From the NCBI GenBank assembly GCA_010093685.1, contig MU006220.1, positions 465,502 to 529,501 on the forward strand: 64,000 nt of DNA, read 5' to 3'. Below are positions 32,716 to 43,850 of this stretch, one piece after another (position 1 is the stretch's first letter; the number at the start of each line of letters is the position of its first letter). Source of the stretch: Ophiobolus disseminans (lineage: Eukaryota > Ascomycota > Dothideomycetes > Pleosporales > Phaeosphaeriaceae). The notes beneath the pieces are model-generated. The model saw only the letters and a list, made by a program, of their open reading frames with translations, did no database searches and had not been told where the DNA came from. Both the position numbers and the translations under genes were made by a program.

Positions 32716-33861
32716 ATGGCGATGCATCTTGCCAGCATGGTGCACGGCAGCGTACGGGAACGAGAGGCCTTCCAGCAGCCCCCGTCCTCGGCCTACTACC
32801 AGCACACACAACCGCGTGGCTACGCTCCCAGTGCCCCGTCAAATCCGTACGCCCGCCAGACACACCCACAGTCGCCGCCCTCGCCGCCCGCCGAAGAGAA
32901 GAAGCCCTCCCTCCCGTCCATCTCGAGCCTGCTGGAGATTGCGGGCAGCGAAAAGACGGCGTCCGAAACGGGTAAGGGACACCGCAGTTGCTCCTTCCCG
33001 ACCTCCCCACTGACGGTCGCAGCTGCCCAAAGTCCACAGTCACAGTCACGGCAGCGGCAGTCGTCATCGCCGCAACCTGGGCAGCCACAGCATAGAGGGG
33101 CAGGCGCGATGCAACAACCACCCCAGCCCCAATCGAGCCGCCAGGAGCAACAGTCTGCTTACATGTCCGCACCGCCCGCAGTGAACACCCACCGGATGAC
33201 GCTCCCACCGACACCCCCAATGCATCCAGACGTGGCAGGCGACGGCAACCGATCACCATCAGCAGCTTCGACCCACTCGGCTGCATCCGCGCCCTACTTT
33301 GTGGGCGGCTCCCTCAACAACCTCGAACCCCACCAGCAGCGCCAGTCGATAGCATCCATGCCACCCATGAAGCGAGACTCTTTGCCGTCCCATTCCATGT
33401 CTCCTTACGGTAGCTCTGTGTACGCCCAGTCTCCCTACGCCTCCTCGCCGGGCGGTGCGTCTGCATCGTCCTTTTACTCGCCCGAGCAGCACTCGTACAG
33501 CGGCCTCGGCATGTACGCGCAACGGCCACTGCCATCCAACTTCCAGCCCCAGGGGATGCCGCTGCCTGTGCCCGTTCCCAGTCCCGGTGCAACCGGGTCA
33601 AATCCATGGCAACACCACCACTACATCAGCACATCCAGTCAGTCAGCGTTCCCCCAATCGCAAGACCGATATATCTGCTCGACCTGCAACAAAGCGTTCT
33701 CGAGGCCAAGCAGCTTGCGCATCCACAGCCATAGCCACACGGGCGAAAAGCCCTACAAGTGCCCACAGCCTGGTTGCGGCAAGGCTTTCAGCGTACGAAG
33801 TAACATGAAGCGTCACGAACGCGGTTGTCACGCAGCCGCCAACACCCCCATTACGACATAA
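32716..33861 (+). CDS. C2H2 zinc-finger transcription factor (FlbC-like candidate)
   Basis: This is a DNA-binding regulator with two C-terminal C2H2 fingers: C-x2-C-x12-H-x3-H (starting YICSTCNKAFSRPSSL) and C-x4-C-x12-H-x4-H (CPQPGCGKAF...HERGCH). They are joined by the canonical TGEKPYK linker. The rest is Pro/Gln/Ser-rich and disordered, with short conserved-looking blocks (SLPSISSLLE, MTLPPTPPMHP). The ATG at 32716 is the first in frame. A 51-bp GT-AG intron (32972-33022, GTAAGG, branch CTGAC, CGCAG) is likely; spliced, the protein has 364 residues. Because 51 is a multiple of three and the intron has no stop, unspliced RNA would add 17 residues. The finger sequence and length resemble the conidiation regulator FlbC, but this is not certain. 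It stands alone between two large gene-free stretches. Confidence 0.85.
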   Translation: MAMHLASMVHGSVREREAFQQPPSSAYYQHTQPRGYAPSAPSNPYARQTHPQSPPSPPAEEKKPSLPSISSLLEIAGSEKTASETGKGHRSCSFPTSPLTVAAAQSPQSQSRQRQSSSPQPGQPQHRGAGAMQQPPQPQSSRQEQQSAYMSAPPAVNTHRMTLPPTPPMHPDVAGDGNRSPSAASTHSAASAPYFVGGSLNNLEPHQQRQSIASMPPMKRDSLPSHSMSPYGSSVYAQSPYASSPGGASASSFYSPEQHSYSGLGMYAQRPLPSNFQPQGMPLPVPVPSPGATGSNPWQHHHYISTSSQSAFPQSQDRYICSTCNKAFSRPSSLRIHSHSHTGEKPYKCPQPGCGKAFSVRSNMKRHERGCHAAANTPITT

Positions 33862-36800
33862 TGACACGACATCACATATCAAAAACCACACAGGCCGCAA
33901 GCGAAGGGTACCATATTTTCAGAAGAGCGCAGTAGTCTCCAGTCGTTTCAGCGTGAAGAGTTATTAGATACCATCTTCGTGGGCTATTTTAAATTGGCGT
34001 TCATAAGGCGTCACCACATAGTGTTGCATTTCAGGGAGTCCCTTTCTTCACTTCCTGATATCCTCTATCGCCTTGGGGCGATATTCCTTCTACTTTGTTT
34101 TTGGTGCCTGGGCGGCCGTATTTGCTGCGATTTCGTCCTCTCTGTTGGATCGCATGAAAAGGCCGCCCGTCCTGCTTCTCTTCTTTGTACTATAGTAGTA
34201 GTAAGGCACAAGCGGTCAACGCTTCCAATCTTGTCCAAACAGACAATAGAAATGTTGTTCACTTGACCTCGGGGTGAATGCAGTATCTCCACTGTTCTGA
34301 TGTCGTAACCGACTTTTCGTCCCTACTATGGCGGTCTCGCACGTGGGTGGAAATTCCATCCTTCACGCATTGTGTTACTACTGCTCAGCCAAGTAACACT
34401 CTACTTCAATAATGTTGCTCGAGCGAACTCACCCCTCCATACTCTAGGCGTCGATATTGGCCAAGTTTTGTGTGCTACCGTCCTAGCCAATTAAACTCGC
34501 GGCATACAGCAATCATGCAGACACGCGGGCTGGCACACAGCCAAACGACGCTTGGGACGTCCGAAAACATGCTAAGCCATCGATGTCATGAGCCCATATA
34601 CACCATGTCAGCAGAGGGAACCTTTTGCATCCCGGCACTCGGCACCTAGTGAGCCCACTGCAATCTGGTTGTCGCGCGCTCTGGCTGCAGGACAACAAGG
34701 TCATAACAGGATATTTGCCATAGCAATCATTCTTGACAGTGCAGGCAAGTTCTATTCCGCGATTTAATTTGCAGGCCAGAAAATTAAAATCTCCGCAAGC
34801 ACAGCGCACCCGTTTCAGAGAGCGATCATCCCTCAGATACCCGGGGATGAGGTTGCGGGACGATCTTAACGAGCGTGCATCAAGACATATCCCACGGTTT
34901 GCCAGGAGATATCCCAAGACCGTCACTGTTTCGTACCGACTCGCAGAATGGCGCACGTATTCTGACAGACGTCCAATTTAGCATGCCTCGGTTACACTCT
35001 GGCCGTTAAAAAGCAAGGCAAATGGTTCGATTCCTCCATCCTGTACGTTGAAGGATTCCCATGCCGCCAACAGGAACCGCGCAGGGCCAAAAAGTAAATC
35101 ATCAAATACTTCCGGAAAAGCCCAGCGAAAAAGCACATGCACATGGCAAGGCGTGCCCGTTCAGGGACACAATCAAGCTCTAAGCGAGGTCGGCCACGCA
35201 AAAGCAAGAGCGGTCTGGTGGCGGCAAGCCATCTCGTGAAACCTCGGAGCGTGTGCTTCACGATCGACGCGCTACACAAGGTGCGAGTCAATTGCCAGCC
35301 TTCATTTCGACCACGCACCTCGCTTCATCATTGTCCCGCAATGCTGTCACTTTGCGTCGCACAGCGGCCTCAAGCAAGACACGATGCTTGCCCGTGGGCG
35401 CTCGATCACGATGAGACATCGTATGATTGTGTCGTAACCCCCGATCGCAGCTGCAACAGTGCTGGTCCCGGGAGAGAGGAACTTTTGTAGCCGAGGGTCA
35501 TCAATCAGCACCACAGGCCAACGACGAGCCAAATCTCGGAAGCGACCCGCCATTGTCCCAGTATCGCGACGTGCTTGCTGCATCGACGGGATTCTGCGCC
35601 CAAAATAACTTGATCTCGTACCCGTTCCCAGATAGCATAGCGCCCTGGATGAATTGCTTGCTTCTCGTATTGAGAATCCGGGAATGGGTGCCGTCAGCTT
35701 GTCGCGTGTCCGCAGAATTGATTGTGCGGCCGCCATACGCGACGTCACACGCATGCCGACTTCATCGCAACCACGTCCATCCCTGGACCCTCAACCTTCT
35801 CGAAGCATGTTTTCGCGGCATTTGCCATGTGCGCGCGCCGTTGTGTGCTCCACCACTCGCGGAGCACTGCCCCTCCTCTGCACCGCAAGGACATCCTCGA
35901 CAGCCGTCGCCGCAATGTCCGAAAAGGCTGTCGCGAAACGAGTCGTCTGGCCGTGCCTAACTCTCGATCCTGCAGCGAACGCCTGGCATGGCACTATATC
36001 TCTGGGCCGCTGTGATCGACGCGTAGACATGCGCTACAAGCCTACATCTGCCCTTAAACTGCCGATGCCATGTTGCGGTGAGTATCACGACGGCAGGCAT
36101 TAATTTCGGACGCCGCTTCTCGAAGCCTCACCCAAGACCCGGAACCGTCTGGTCGTCCGCTCCTGAAGAGTCAGTCGTCGTATCAGCGACGACCACTGTC
36201 CATTGCCAGGTCCGCATCCATGACTGTGCACACGGCGGCATCACATCAATCTGAGCAGATCATTTCGTGCGCGCGGGTTGGTCCCGGTAGGTGCTCCGGT
36301 GCTTGTATGCCGTTTCCCGTCATTGTGCTGGTAAATTTCGGGCCTGTCCCTGCGCTGCATCGTCGAGTCACGCGAATTGCACCATCCAGCAACAACAAAT
36401 TCGCGCTCAAGGACGATATCGTACCGTACGATTTTGCGACCAAGGCCGGCGTCTCCACCGTTCATGCACCTCCTACCACAGCCATCCTTACCAACACCAG
36501 ATGTTCACTCTTCATTTGGTTCACTAGCGGGCGCTAGGAAAGGCGCTTATGGCGCGTTTTGTATGACCTTCGCGTAGGCACTTGTACGGGGATCATCCCA
36601 ACCTCATGGTGACGAAAAGAGATGCGGCTTGCAGACGGAAAAATATAGGATGTGCAAATGCGAGAGCAAAAGTGGCACGGCTAGTATGAAGTGTGAGGCG
36701 TGCGTACTCTAACAATAAGGTTTGCCGCTTTGTAAGGATAGGTCGGTCGCTTCCGCCGATAGTTGATGATGCCGATGCCATATTGATTTCGGCCCTGGGC

Positions 36801-38824
36801 TATGCTGGAGAGATCGCGGAGGCGATCAGGTACACAATATTCGCCGTAGAGTGAGGCGTTGGGCTCGGACACATGGGTTGAAGAGAGGTCAAGCGTTGGC
36901 CATCATGAAGTGCATCAAGGATATTTGGTGCGTGCTGCTCGTGCTGGGGCATGCTTGATAATATCTAGAAGGCGATCAGGTACGTACCGGTGGGTAATTT
37001 GCGGGTTGGGCAGCAACGAGAGGAGGAAAAGAGTCAGATGGCGGATGGGTGCTGGCAGTGTCGTTGTCGTGTACGACTCGCAACAAGAGCTTCAGTCTCG
37101 CCGAACGTCTCCACGGTACTCTGTTCTCCGCTCAGTCATGCGTACTTGCGGCTAGTTTCAGCACATAGAAAAGGCGGTGACTGGTCTGCAGCTTCTGCAG
37201 TCACCATCGGTCCCATTGGCAAATATCGGGATGGGACAGCCGGCTGACCACGATGCGAAACGGCCAAGGTCATGGTAGTCACATCTTAAAGCAGGGTCAT
37301 GAACACCGAGTATCACACTGTCCATCATCGTGTGTGGCCCACACTTCCTGTACTTCGAAATATCTCGCCAAGGGCGGGCACAGCATCGACATGGCTCATC
37401 ATGGTCTTGCGACGAGAGCAAAGACGTCTTCCAGGTATAGACCGAGGCAAGTCCGCGCCTGGGGGCAGCGAGGCAACAGTGAACCGAAAAGGCTACATTC
37501 CATAATCTCCATCGCCACCGATAACGGCTACTTCCGTGAGTGATCTATAGATTTGCCGCGTCAACCCTCGAGACACTGATTCCGCGATTTGATATATCGG
37601 GCCTACTTGTCATGACCATCGCCGCCGTCGTTGCCCTCCATCACGTCCGGCAGATCAGTCGGCAACAGTGAGCCGAAATGCAAACGTCTCATCGGACCTT
37701 CTCGCTGCACTCGCACATCATTGATTCAAGCTATCCGCAGCATGCCGGCCCGATTTGCACGTCCTGCGGTCTGTGGACATCGTTTTTAAGATCGTAGGGT
37801 CCTCATGAGAGTGCTCGAGTGCGCCAGTGAATTAAAGTGCGAATGCGAATGCTAGTGCGCTATATACTCTAGCTGCGAGTTGTACTTTCACGTCGTAGAT
37901 CAGTAACTTTGGGTGTCGCTGGGCTAAGCTTGAGTGTAATCTTACAGTCTGCCGTAAGTTGGCCAAAGACGTGGTTGACGTACGTGAGATGGCAAGCAAG
38001 CAAATATGATGCGTACAAGCATGAGCTTGTCCATCATATGGGTTGCATTGTATGCTATAGTCTGAGGTATAGATAATAGTGCAGGAAAATGGCTACATCT
38101 CGTGGTTGCTGTAGCTATGTGCCCCATGGGTGTCGACATCACACTGGTGAAGAACTGAACATTGCCGTTGATGGAGACAAAGAGCTATGATATCACTGCA
38201 TATTATTTAAATCGTCAGTTGCTATCATGGACGCCGTTCCATGCTAAGCTTGTGACCTCCCATCGCTCCACAAACTTCCAGAACATCTTGCCAAAGGGCT
38301 AGTTGTTGAGAGGGGAGAGGAGGTTATACGGTTCCTGACTTGTTATCGTCCTATGCATATAATAAAGGAGATTGGTGGGAGCGATGGCATGCGTGGTTAT
38401 TGTCATGTATTTGCAAGGAGTATTGGAATTTAAGGAGACGCCACATCTGGAGTGCTAATGATATAGCCAACACTCGACATGATTTATGCACCCTCCTACC
38501 TCGAACAATTGGTGAAAGACATGTGTGCATGATTCTTTCCGACACTTGAAGATGAGATGGAGTCCACGGGTGCCGTATGGGAGCATGTGGTTGAAGGGCG
38601 ACTCGAAATGACTTTCCAATAAAAGGGCCGCACTAGCACAAGTTCGAGCCCCGAGGGACTCTGAACGCATTCATTAGAAGTGAGGTATACAGGTATCTTG
38701 TCCGGCTCGGAGAAGTTGTCATTTCATCTCGGATTGTATACGATAGCTGGAGCTATGCAGCTTGCCTTTAATCTACGTACTCGGATATGCACGTTACTGA
38801 CAGGGTACGTCTATAACGAACACA
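33862..38824. other. 5-kb stretch without a recognisable gene
   Basis: Balanced composition, only short overlapping frames (the longest 177 codons, 35427-35960, +) without a domain or consistent coding signal. The right third (about 37,900-38,800) is somewhat AT-richer. No transposon ends, tRNA or tandem arrays were seen. Confidence 0.5.
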
Positions 38825-40396
38825 TCAAACCTTCTTAACCCACATATCTTTATTTCCCGTCCAGTTCAAGTACCGTCCATTCCCGTCCTCCGCCCAATCA
38901 TCTTCTCTGCACCAACCCCTGTTCGTATTCGCTGCCTGGGTCATGTTCTCATGCTGTTCCAATATCTCAGTGACACGTCTCGTATAAGCATCCACGAAGT
39001 AAAACTCTCCTGTGCCAGGCATGACTGAAATCTTGACTCGATTAACGTCCTGATAGATCTTGCCGGCGGGGTTGCGGCCCCAGAAAAGTACTGCAGGGCC
39101 ATCTGAGAGGTCAGCTACAACGGCTTTGACGGGGATACTGGGCGGGTGGGACATGACAAGCGAGGAGGAGTTAATGGTCAAGAAAGCATGCAGGTCAGAA
39201 ACGACTTCGATGGGCGTGGGCAAGCGCGAGAGCAGCGTGATGTCGTTTCGCGTACACGCTGGATCGTTTCGCGTACACGCTGGATCGTTTCGCGTACACG
39301 CTGGATCCTGAGCAATGACCCTAACGGGCTCGCTGGTTATGCCGTACATTTCCGTGAGCGTGGAAGCTATCCATGACGCGACTACATGCTGCACCACGCT
39401 CCGCTCGCTGCGCGCGAAACTCCCATGGCCAATGCATATGATGTTTGTGATGCGGGTCAGATCTTTGAGCTTGTCAAGTGTGACGCGAAGGGCGGTGAGA
39501 TGAGAAGACTGGTTCCAGATTGTTACAGCCGAGATCAGGGCGCAGTGCATCGAGAAGATTTCGTATTCGGGTCTGCAGTCGGGGTTTGCGAAATGAACGT
39601 AGACGGGGAATTTGGAGTGGTGGATCAACTTGTCAACGGTGTCGTACATATCACAAGTGACGTCTACCTGTTTCCTCGGGCTCAAGAGTTTGAGAGCGGA
39701 GTAGGGCGTCGGATCTGCTAGCAAGCGGAGGGAGTATAGAAGATCTCGGGATGTTTGCTGTTTTTATGTTAGCTACCATGTCATAATAAGAAGAGCTGAA
39801 TTTTACGTGCCCGAGCTTCGAAACTCCATTGTGGATTGTGCCATAGCTATCCATCAATTGAAAGTTTATGCCACTTCGCGCCCTCTCGAACTGCTTAAAC
39901 GCATGCTGAAGGTACTGTCGCGCGTACAATGGCCGGTCACTAACGGTTTCGAGGAAGGCCTCGATGTCCACGGTCTTAGTAGTTGGGCGTATATCATCGT
40001 CGGCCTTCTTGTTCAGTTCCAAACCCCCGGTCGTCGCTTTTTTGCAGCCTTTCGAATCATCATTTGGCATATGCGTGACGGTTAACTGTTCGATGTCACT
40101 CAAAACTTTGTCAAGGTCGTCCATGGTCAAGAACTCAGACGAAGCTTTGTCGCACACCTTGAATATCTCGACGTCTCTCAACGGGAAGGTTGTGCGATCT
40201 CCCTAGGAACGGCGTTAGAGAGCCCGAGAGACTGGCTGCACGTCTTGGTTGGCGTGCTTCACTTACGCTTCGGATCAAAGTATGCTGGTAGAAACTGGGG
40301 GTCGCGACCGTAGAAGAAGTGATTGGGGTAGGTATGTTTGCGAGAAGTGGTCGAGATAGTCGTGGTCGGTATGATGCAAACTCCCAGAGGCTGCAT
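38825..40396 (-). CDS. SRR1-like domain protein
   Basis: This protein resembles the SRR1 family, named for a plant light-signalling and clock gene; fungal members are uncharacterised. The proposed exons are 40396-40267, 40198-39807 and 39757-38825, giving 484 residues. The last intron (49 bp) has a GCTAAC branch. The first ends at GGGAG rather than the nearby CTAG, chosen because only it keeps frame. The SRR1 region is at about 270-430: NIICIGHGSF, then VIAQDP, a repeat-altered stretch and KAVVADLSDGPAVLFWG. The repeat is three in-frame copies of a seven-residue unit (CTRNDPA) right after AQDP, where relatives have one copy. A YPNHFFYGRDPQF segment near the N-terminus supports the start ATG. 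The N-terminal exon is the least certain part. Confidence 0.72.
39244..39306 (-). repeat. Three perfect 21-bp tandem repeats inside the SRR1-like gene
   Basis: The unit CGTTTCGCGTACACGCTGGA plus T is present three times without change (39244-39264, 39265-39285, 39286-39306). Being 21 bp long it keeps the frame. The identical copies point to a recent expansion or ongoing length variation. Confidence 0.95.
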
Positions 40397-40556
40397 GATG
40401 CATTTGCTAGTCTGTGTATCAAATGGAGGGCTGGCTATCCTCGCGATGAAGATGAGGGGGAAGAAAGATGGGGATAGCGTACAATGCAAGCTCCCAGAGG
40501 CTGCATGTGCGTTTGCTAGTCTACGTATCAAATAGAGGGCTGGCTATCCTCACGAT
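40371..40556 (-). repeat. Imperfect tandem duplication of the SRR1-like 5' end
   Basis: A stretch of about 78 bp around the start codon (40371-40448) recurs at 40482-40556 with a few changes and indels. Both copies contain CTCCCAGAGGCTGCAT and GGCTGGCTATCCTC. On the minus strand both carry an ATG followed by the same first codons (MQPLG), but the outer copy's frame stops after about 23 codons. It would act as an upstream open reading frame if transcribed. Confidence 0.85.
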
Positions 40557-40707
40557 GGAATGAAGACATGACCGCATCCTGTTTGTGGTATGATCGTATA
40601 CACAAAAACCGCACGATGCTCTTGAAAGATATGCTATGAGTTCTCATGGACCGGGGTACCAAATCTCACGACTACAGTGGATGGATTATCTACACGGAAT
40701 GTTAGGA

Positions 40708-41525
40708 TTACAGCTCGAAGACCTCGGGTGCCTCTCCGATACCGATCCACTCCCTCCAACCACTCCAGCGGCTCTTCTTCTCGCCCGGCAGCCGCACGCT
40801 CTCGATCTCCTGAGGGGTGACGCTGAGCCACTCTTCCTTTGGTATCCATCCAATGTATGCGCGATCGCCAAATCCCCCAATCCAATAGACTTCCTCAACC
40901 ACCAAGCGCACCCATTTGCTCTCGTGGATGCGGTTGCCGGGCAGCCACCATGCGGCATCAGGGTGGTGCTTGACGTAGCACGCCGGCACGAGCTGGCTCT
41001 TGACGTCTTCTGCACTCAGGTCCTCCAGCCTTCCCACCAGACTGAATCGTGGCAGTGATGCCGGACTGCGCCACTGGCTGTCTTGAGGGTGCCATCGCAG
41101 GCTCAAGGTGATGTTCGAACCTGCGTCCACATTCTTGAACGAGGTGGCGATGGTGATGGCGAGGATAGTGGGATTGCCCGTCGTGGGCTCGCAGTCCCCG
41201 AAGTAATCCATCAAACCTTTTCTGCTGTCTTAGTATCATCCTCACAGCATTTCCTGACAGGTTTCGACTTACCAATGGGGGCGCCGCCGACATCTGAGGG
41301 GCGGCGCTCGGTGGCGTGGGGCGCGGTAGGGAAGACGGTAGAAAGGGTGCCGATGTTTTCGAGGCGGAGTATGCGGCGCGCCTGGACGGCCGACTCGTGG
41401 ACGGTGGGGATGGGGAAGGCCTGCTTGTCTGCGGAGGGGTTGGTGAAGAGGAGTCTCGGGGAGGGGATGTTGAAGGCCGCGGTACTAGAGACGAGGGCAA
41501 GCAGGGTGGCTGATTGGAGATACAT
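40708..41525 (-). CDS. Secreted CREG-like / PNPOx-fold protein
   Basis: Two exons, 41525-41273 and 41216-40708, separated by a 56-bp GT-AG intron, give 253 residues. The first 18 residues (MYLQSATLLALVSSTAAF) form a signal peptide. The rest matches the CREG-like pyridoxamine 5'-phosphate oxidase-type split barrel: ARRILRLENIGTLSTVFP, RPSDVGGAPIG, then DYFGDCEPTTGNPTIL, SLRWHP, LPRFSLVGRLE and EVYWIGGFGDRAYIGWIP. CREG-type proteins generally do not act as FMN oxidases. A role in the secretory pathway or outside the cell is inferred. The gene is co-oriented with the SRR1-like gene and divergent from eS30. Confidence 0.87.
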
Positions 41526-42302
41526 GCTGCCGGAGGGATTTTGTAGTTGCTGATGAGCCGTTGCGCTGTGGCGAGCAAGTAGTCAGTGAGGGTGCTAAGG
41601 TTAGCAGATAGTGAGCATATCACGCGATGCAACGGCGGGCACAGCCGGCCAAGACTGGGGTCAAGCCCATTCTGGCGGATGGCGAGCTCGTAGGTATGGT
41701 GACAGCCACAGTGCGTGCAACAAGTACTCTAAAAGAGTGCGCATCGTTCACAGGGAGGCTTCGAGCATGTTGTGGGGTGCTGGTGACGCGCTTCTAGTTC
41801 TCCGCGTTCCTTGAGCTATCTTATCTGATCGATCTGACCTGCGCACGCCAAGGACATGATGCAGGTGTGGAGGCTCTGTACCTAGAGAGGGCGTGTTTGC
41901 ATAGCTTCACAGGCACAGATGAAGTTCTAAAAAGACCTGCTGATGGTATGCACATGGTCCGAGGCGACGTCTTTAGTCCCAACGTCTCATGCACTGAAGG
42001 TACGCGGATCATGATTGCCGCCAAGCCCACCGGGTCAGGTGACCTCGGTTAGCCGCGACCACACCTGGCCATGTCGAAATCACCTCCCATCGCCGCAGTA
42101 GGACTCATCGACACCACCGCCCGCAACCGCAACCTGTACGTACACCCCATCCACCGACTCGACACTACGTTCTAAACCCAGATCTCAACGAGCAAAATCC
42201 GCATCTCCCACCCCGACGCCCAAAATAAGACTGCTGACTGGACTTTGCCATACAGAAAACCTCGTCCATCACCCACACTCATCACACTCATCAACCGCAA
42301 TC
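41526..42302. promoter_or_regulatory. Divergent upstream region of the CREG-like gene and eS30
   Basis: These 777 bp separate two divergent starts. No gene was recognised. An ATG at 42072 opens a short frame of about 35 codons that may be an upstream frame in the eS30 leader. Short CCCACCCC/CCGACGCCC stretches lie within 120 bp of the eS30 start. Confidence 0.45.
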
Positions 42303-42693
42303 ATGGGTAAGGTTCACGGATCTCTCGCTCGTGCCGGAAAGGTCAAGTCTCAGACTCGTAAGTACCCCTCTTCCTCGTGATGAGACGCGACAGCTAACAT
42401 CCGGCAGCCAAGGTAAGCACCTCGACATCAGCACCATTCGACAAAGACCGCATAACGCGAAGACCACAACACAACAAACGATGAAACATACGGTGGCTAA
42501 TACACGGCAATAGGTCGAGCCCCAGGAGAAGAAGAAGACTCCCAAGGGCCGCGCGAAGAAGAGGCTCACTTACACCCGCCGGTTCGTCAACGTCACCATG
42601 ACCGGTGGCAAGCGCAAGGTCAGTGGCGGCTGGACGAGGAGCGAAGGGCATATACTGATCTAGATACAGATGAACCCTAACCCCACCACATAA
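42303..42693 (+). CDS. RPS30: 40S ribosomal protein eS30 (S30)
   Basis: This is a small ribosomal subunit protein of the decoding region. The 62-residue product is assembled from four exons: 42303-42357, 42408-42412, 42514-42618 and 42670-42693. The sequence MGKVHGSLARAGKVKSQT, then PKVEPQEKKKTPKGRAKKR, RFVNVTMTGGKRK and MNPNPTT is essentially the standard fungal eS30, and 62 residues is the normal fungal size. Exon 2 is only 5 nt (CCAAG): with the last base of exon 1 it encodes Pro-Lys. All introns are GT-AG with CTAAC/CTAAT-like branch sites. There is no ubiquitin-like N-terminal fusion, as is usual in fungi. Confidence 0.95.
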
Positions 42694-43850
42694 GCCAGTC
42701 CGTAACAGGGATGCGTTTGGGACGAACATGATGAGCTAAGATATCGGTCATGGATTCGGGGTTTTCGGGACGATGGCATGAACTCTGATCAGAGAGAGTG
42801 GGCATCGCAACACGACTCGGACATGGCCACGGCCTATCCTTCTGCAGCGAGAGGATCCCACAACCTGGGATGATGGGAGCATACCATGGCGCAAATGTAC
42901 ATTCGGCTTTTTGCACGGCTGCTCACCAAATCTAGCTGCCTTGCTCTCAATATTTACCTTCTCGGTATGCAGTGAATGTGATGTTGTGGTTCTGCCTATA
43001 GGTCCCTAGCTGGCCGGTCCTCCGTCTGCGATATCCACAGTCTAGCCCACAATGCAGTCTGCATACTTTCCTTTGTATACCTGTTTGTGGGTGGGTGTGT
43101 TTGACTTCGGTTTGGACTGTTTGCTCATCGCCTTTCATCTCACACGCCAATACAGCTTGCTTGAATACCGCGACTTGCAAGAGTCATACCTCTGACCTGC
43201 TGCATACCGAATTCTTCCACCACTACATAAGTGATCAATGCTAGCGACATAGTCGTCTTCGCCTCCGTATCAGCTCTGATGTTCATCACAGTCCACCTAC
43301 TCTTCAGCTGAATCGAACGCTGCGCCCCTAACAGGGCCCTATACGATAGCCCACGAGTCAGGCTTGGTCAAAGGCATGTAATACAACATCATCAAAACAA
43401 CGCGAAAACTATTTGTAACGGACATGACCAGATTCCTTCCATGCTACATTCCAGGACACGTCCCGCGATATCTCGCACGAGACCTCACATCACGTCACCC
43501 GCAGCAACACTCGCGTCATATCCCGCGACACCTGGTACGCCTTGAACGAGAATAATCTGCACGTCGACAGCTTCACCATGGCCGGCGGTTCTGCCGTCGG
43601 CGTTACAATTCACAAACGTTTCGAGAATCTTCACTACAGGCACACAGACCATGTCGCTGCGCCCAACTGATATCGAATTACTTGGGTTGGCAGTTGAAGA
43701 CAATACATTGGACGGACCAGAGCGTTAATGGGTGTGAGGTGTACGGCAGTCGTTCGCAGCATAAAGGAATCAATCTGGCAACCACTGTGCGAATCCTGTT
43801 GCCCGTCGAGTGAAACCAATCGCGCCATATGTGAATAGAACAAAGGAAAT
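42694..43850. other. 1.16-kb convergent intergenic stretch
   Basis: This lies between the 3' ends of eS30 (+) and the membrane protein gene (-). It should contain both transcripts' ends. Only short frames on both strands; no repeat, RNA gene or recognisable coding signal was seen. Confidence 0.5.

Noticed and set aside
35019..35040. tRNA T-loop-like GGTTCGATTCC
   Set aside because: The flanking bases do not form a T-stem and no matching acceptor, D or anticodon arms are present.
38641..38665. Second tRNA-like GTTCGAGCCCC
   Set aside because: No cloverleaf could be built around it.
39651..39757. SRR1-like exon 2 continuing to 39651 as an independent gene
   Set aside because: The continuing frame is the unspliced read-through of a 49-bp intron with a GCTAAC branch; the alternative frame carries the SRR1 domain.
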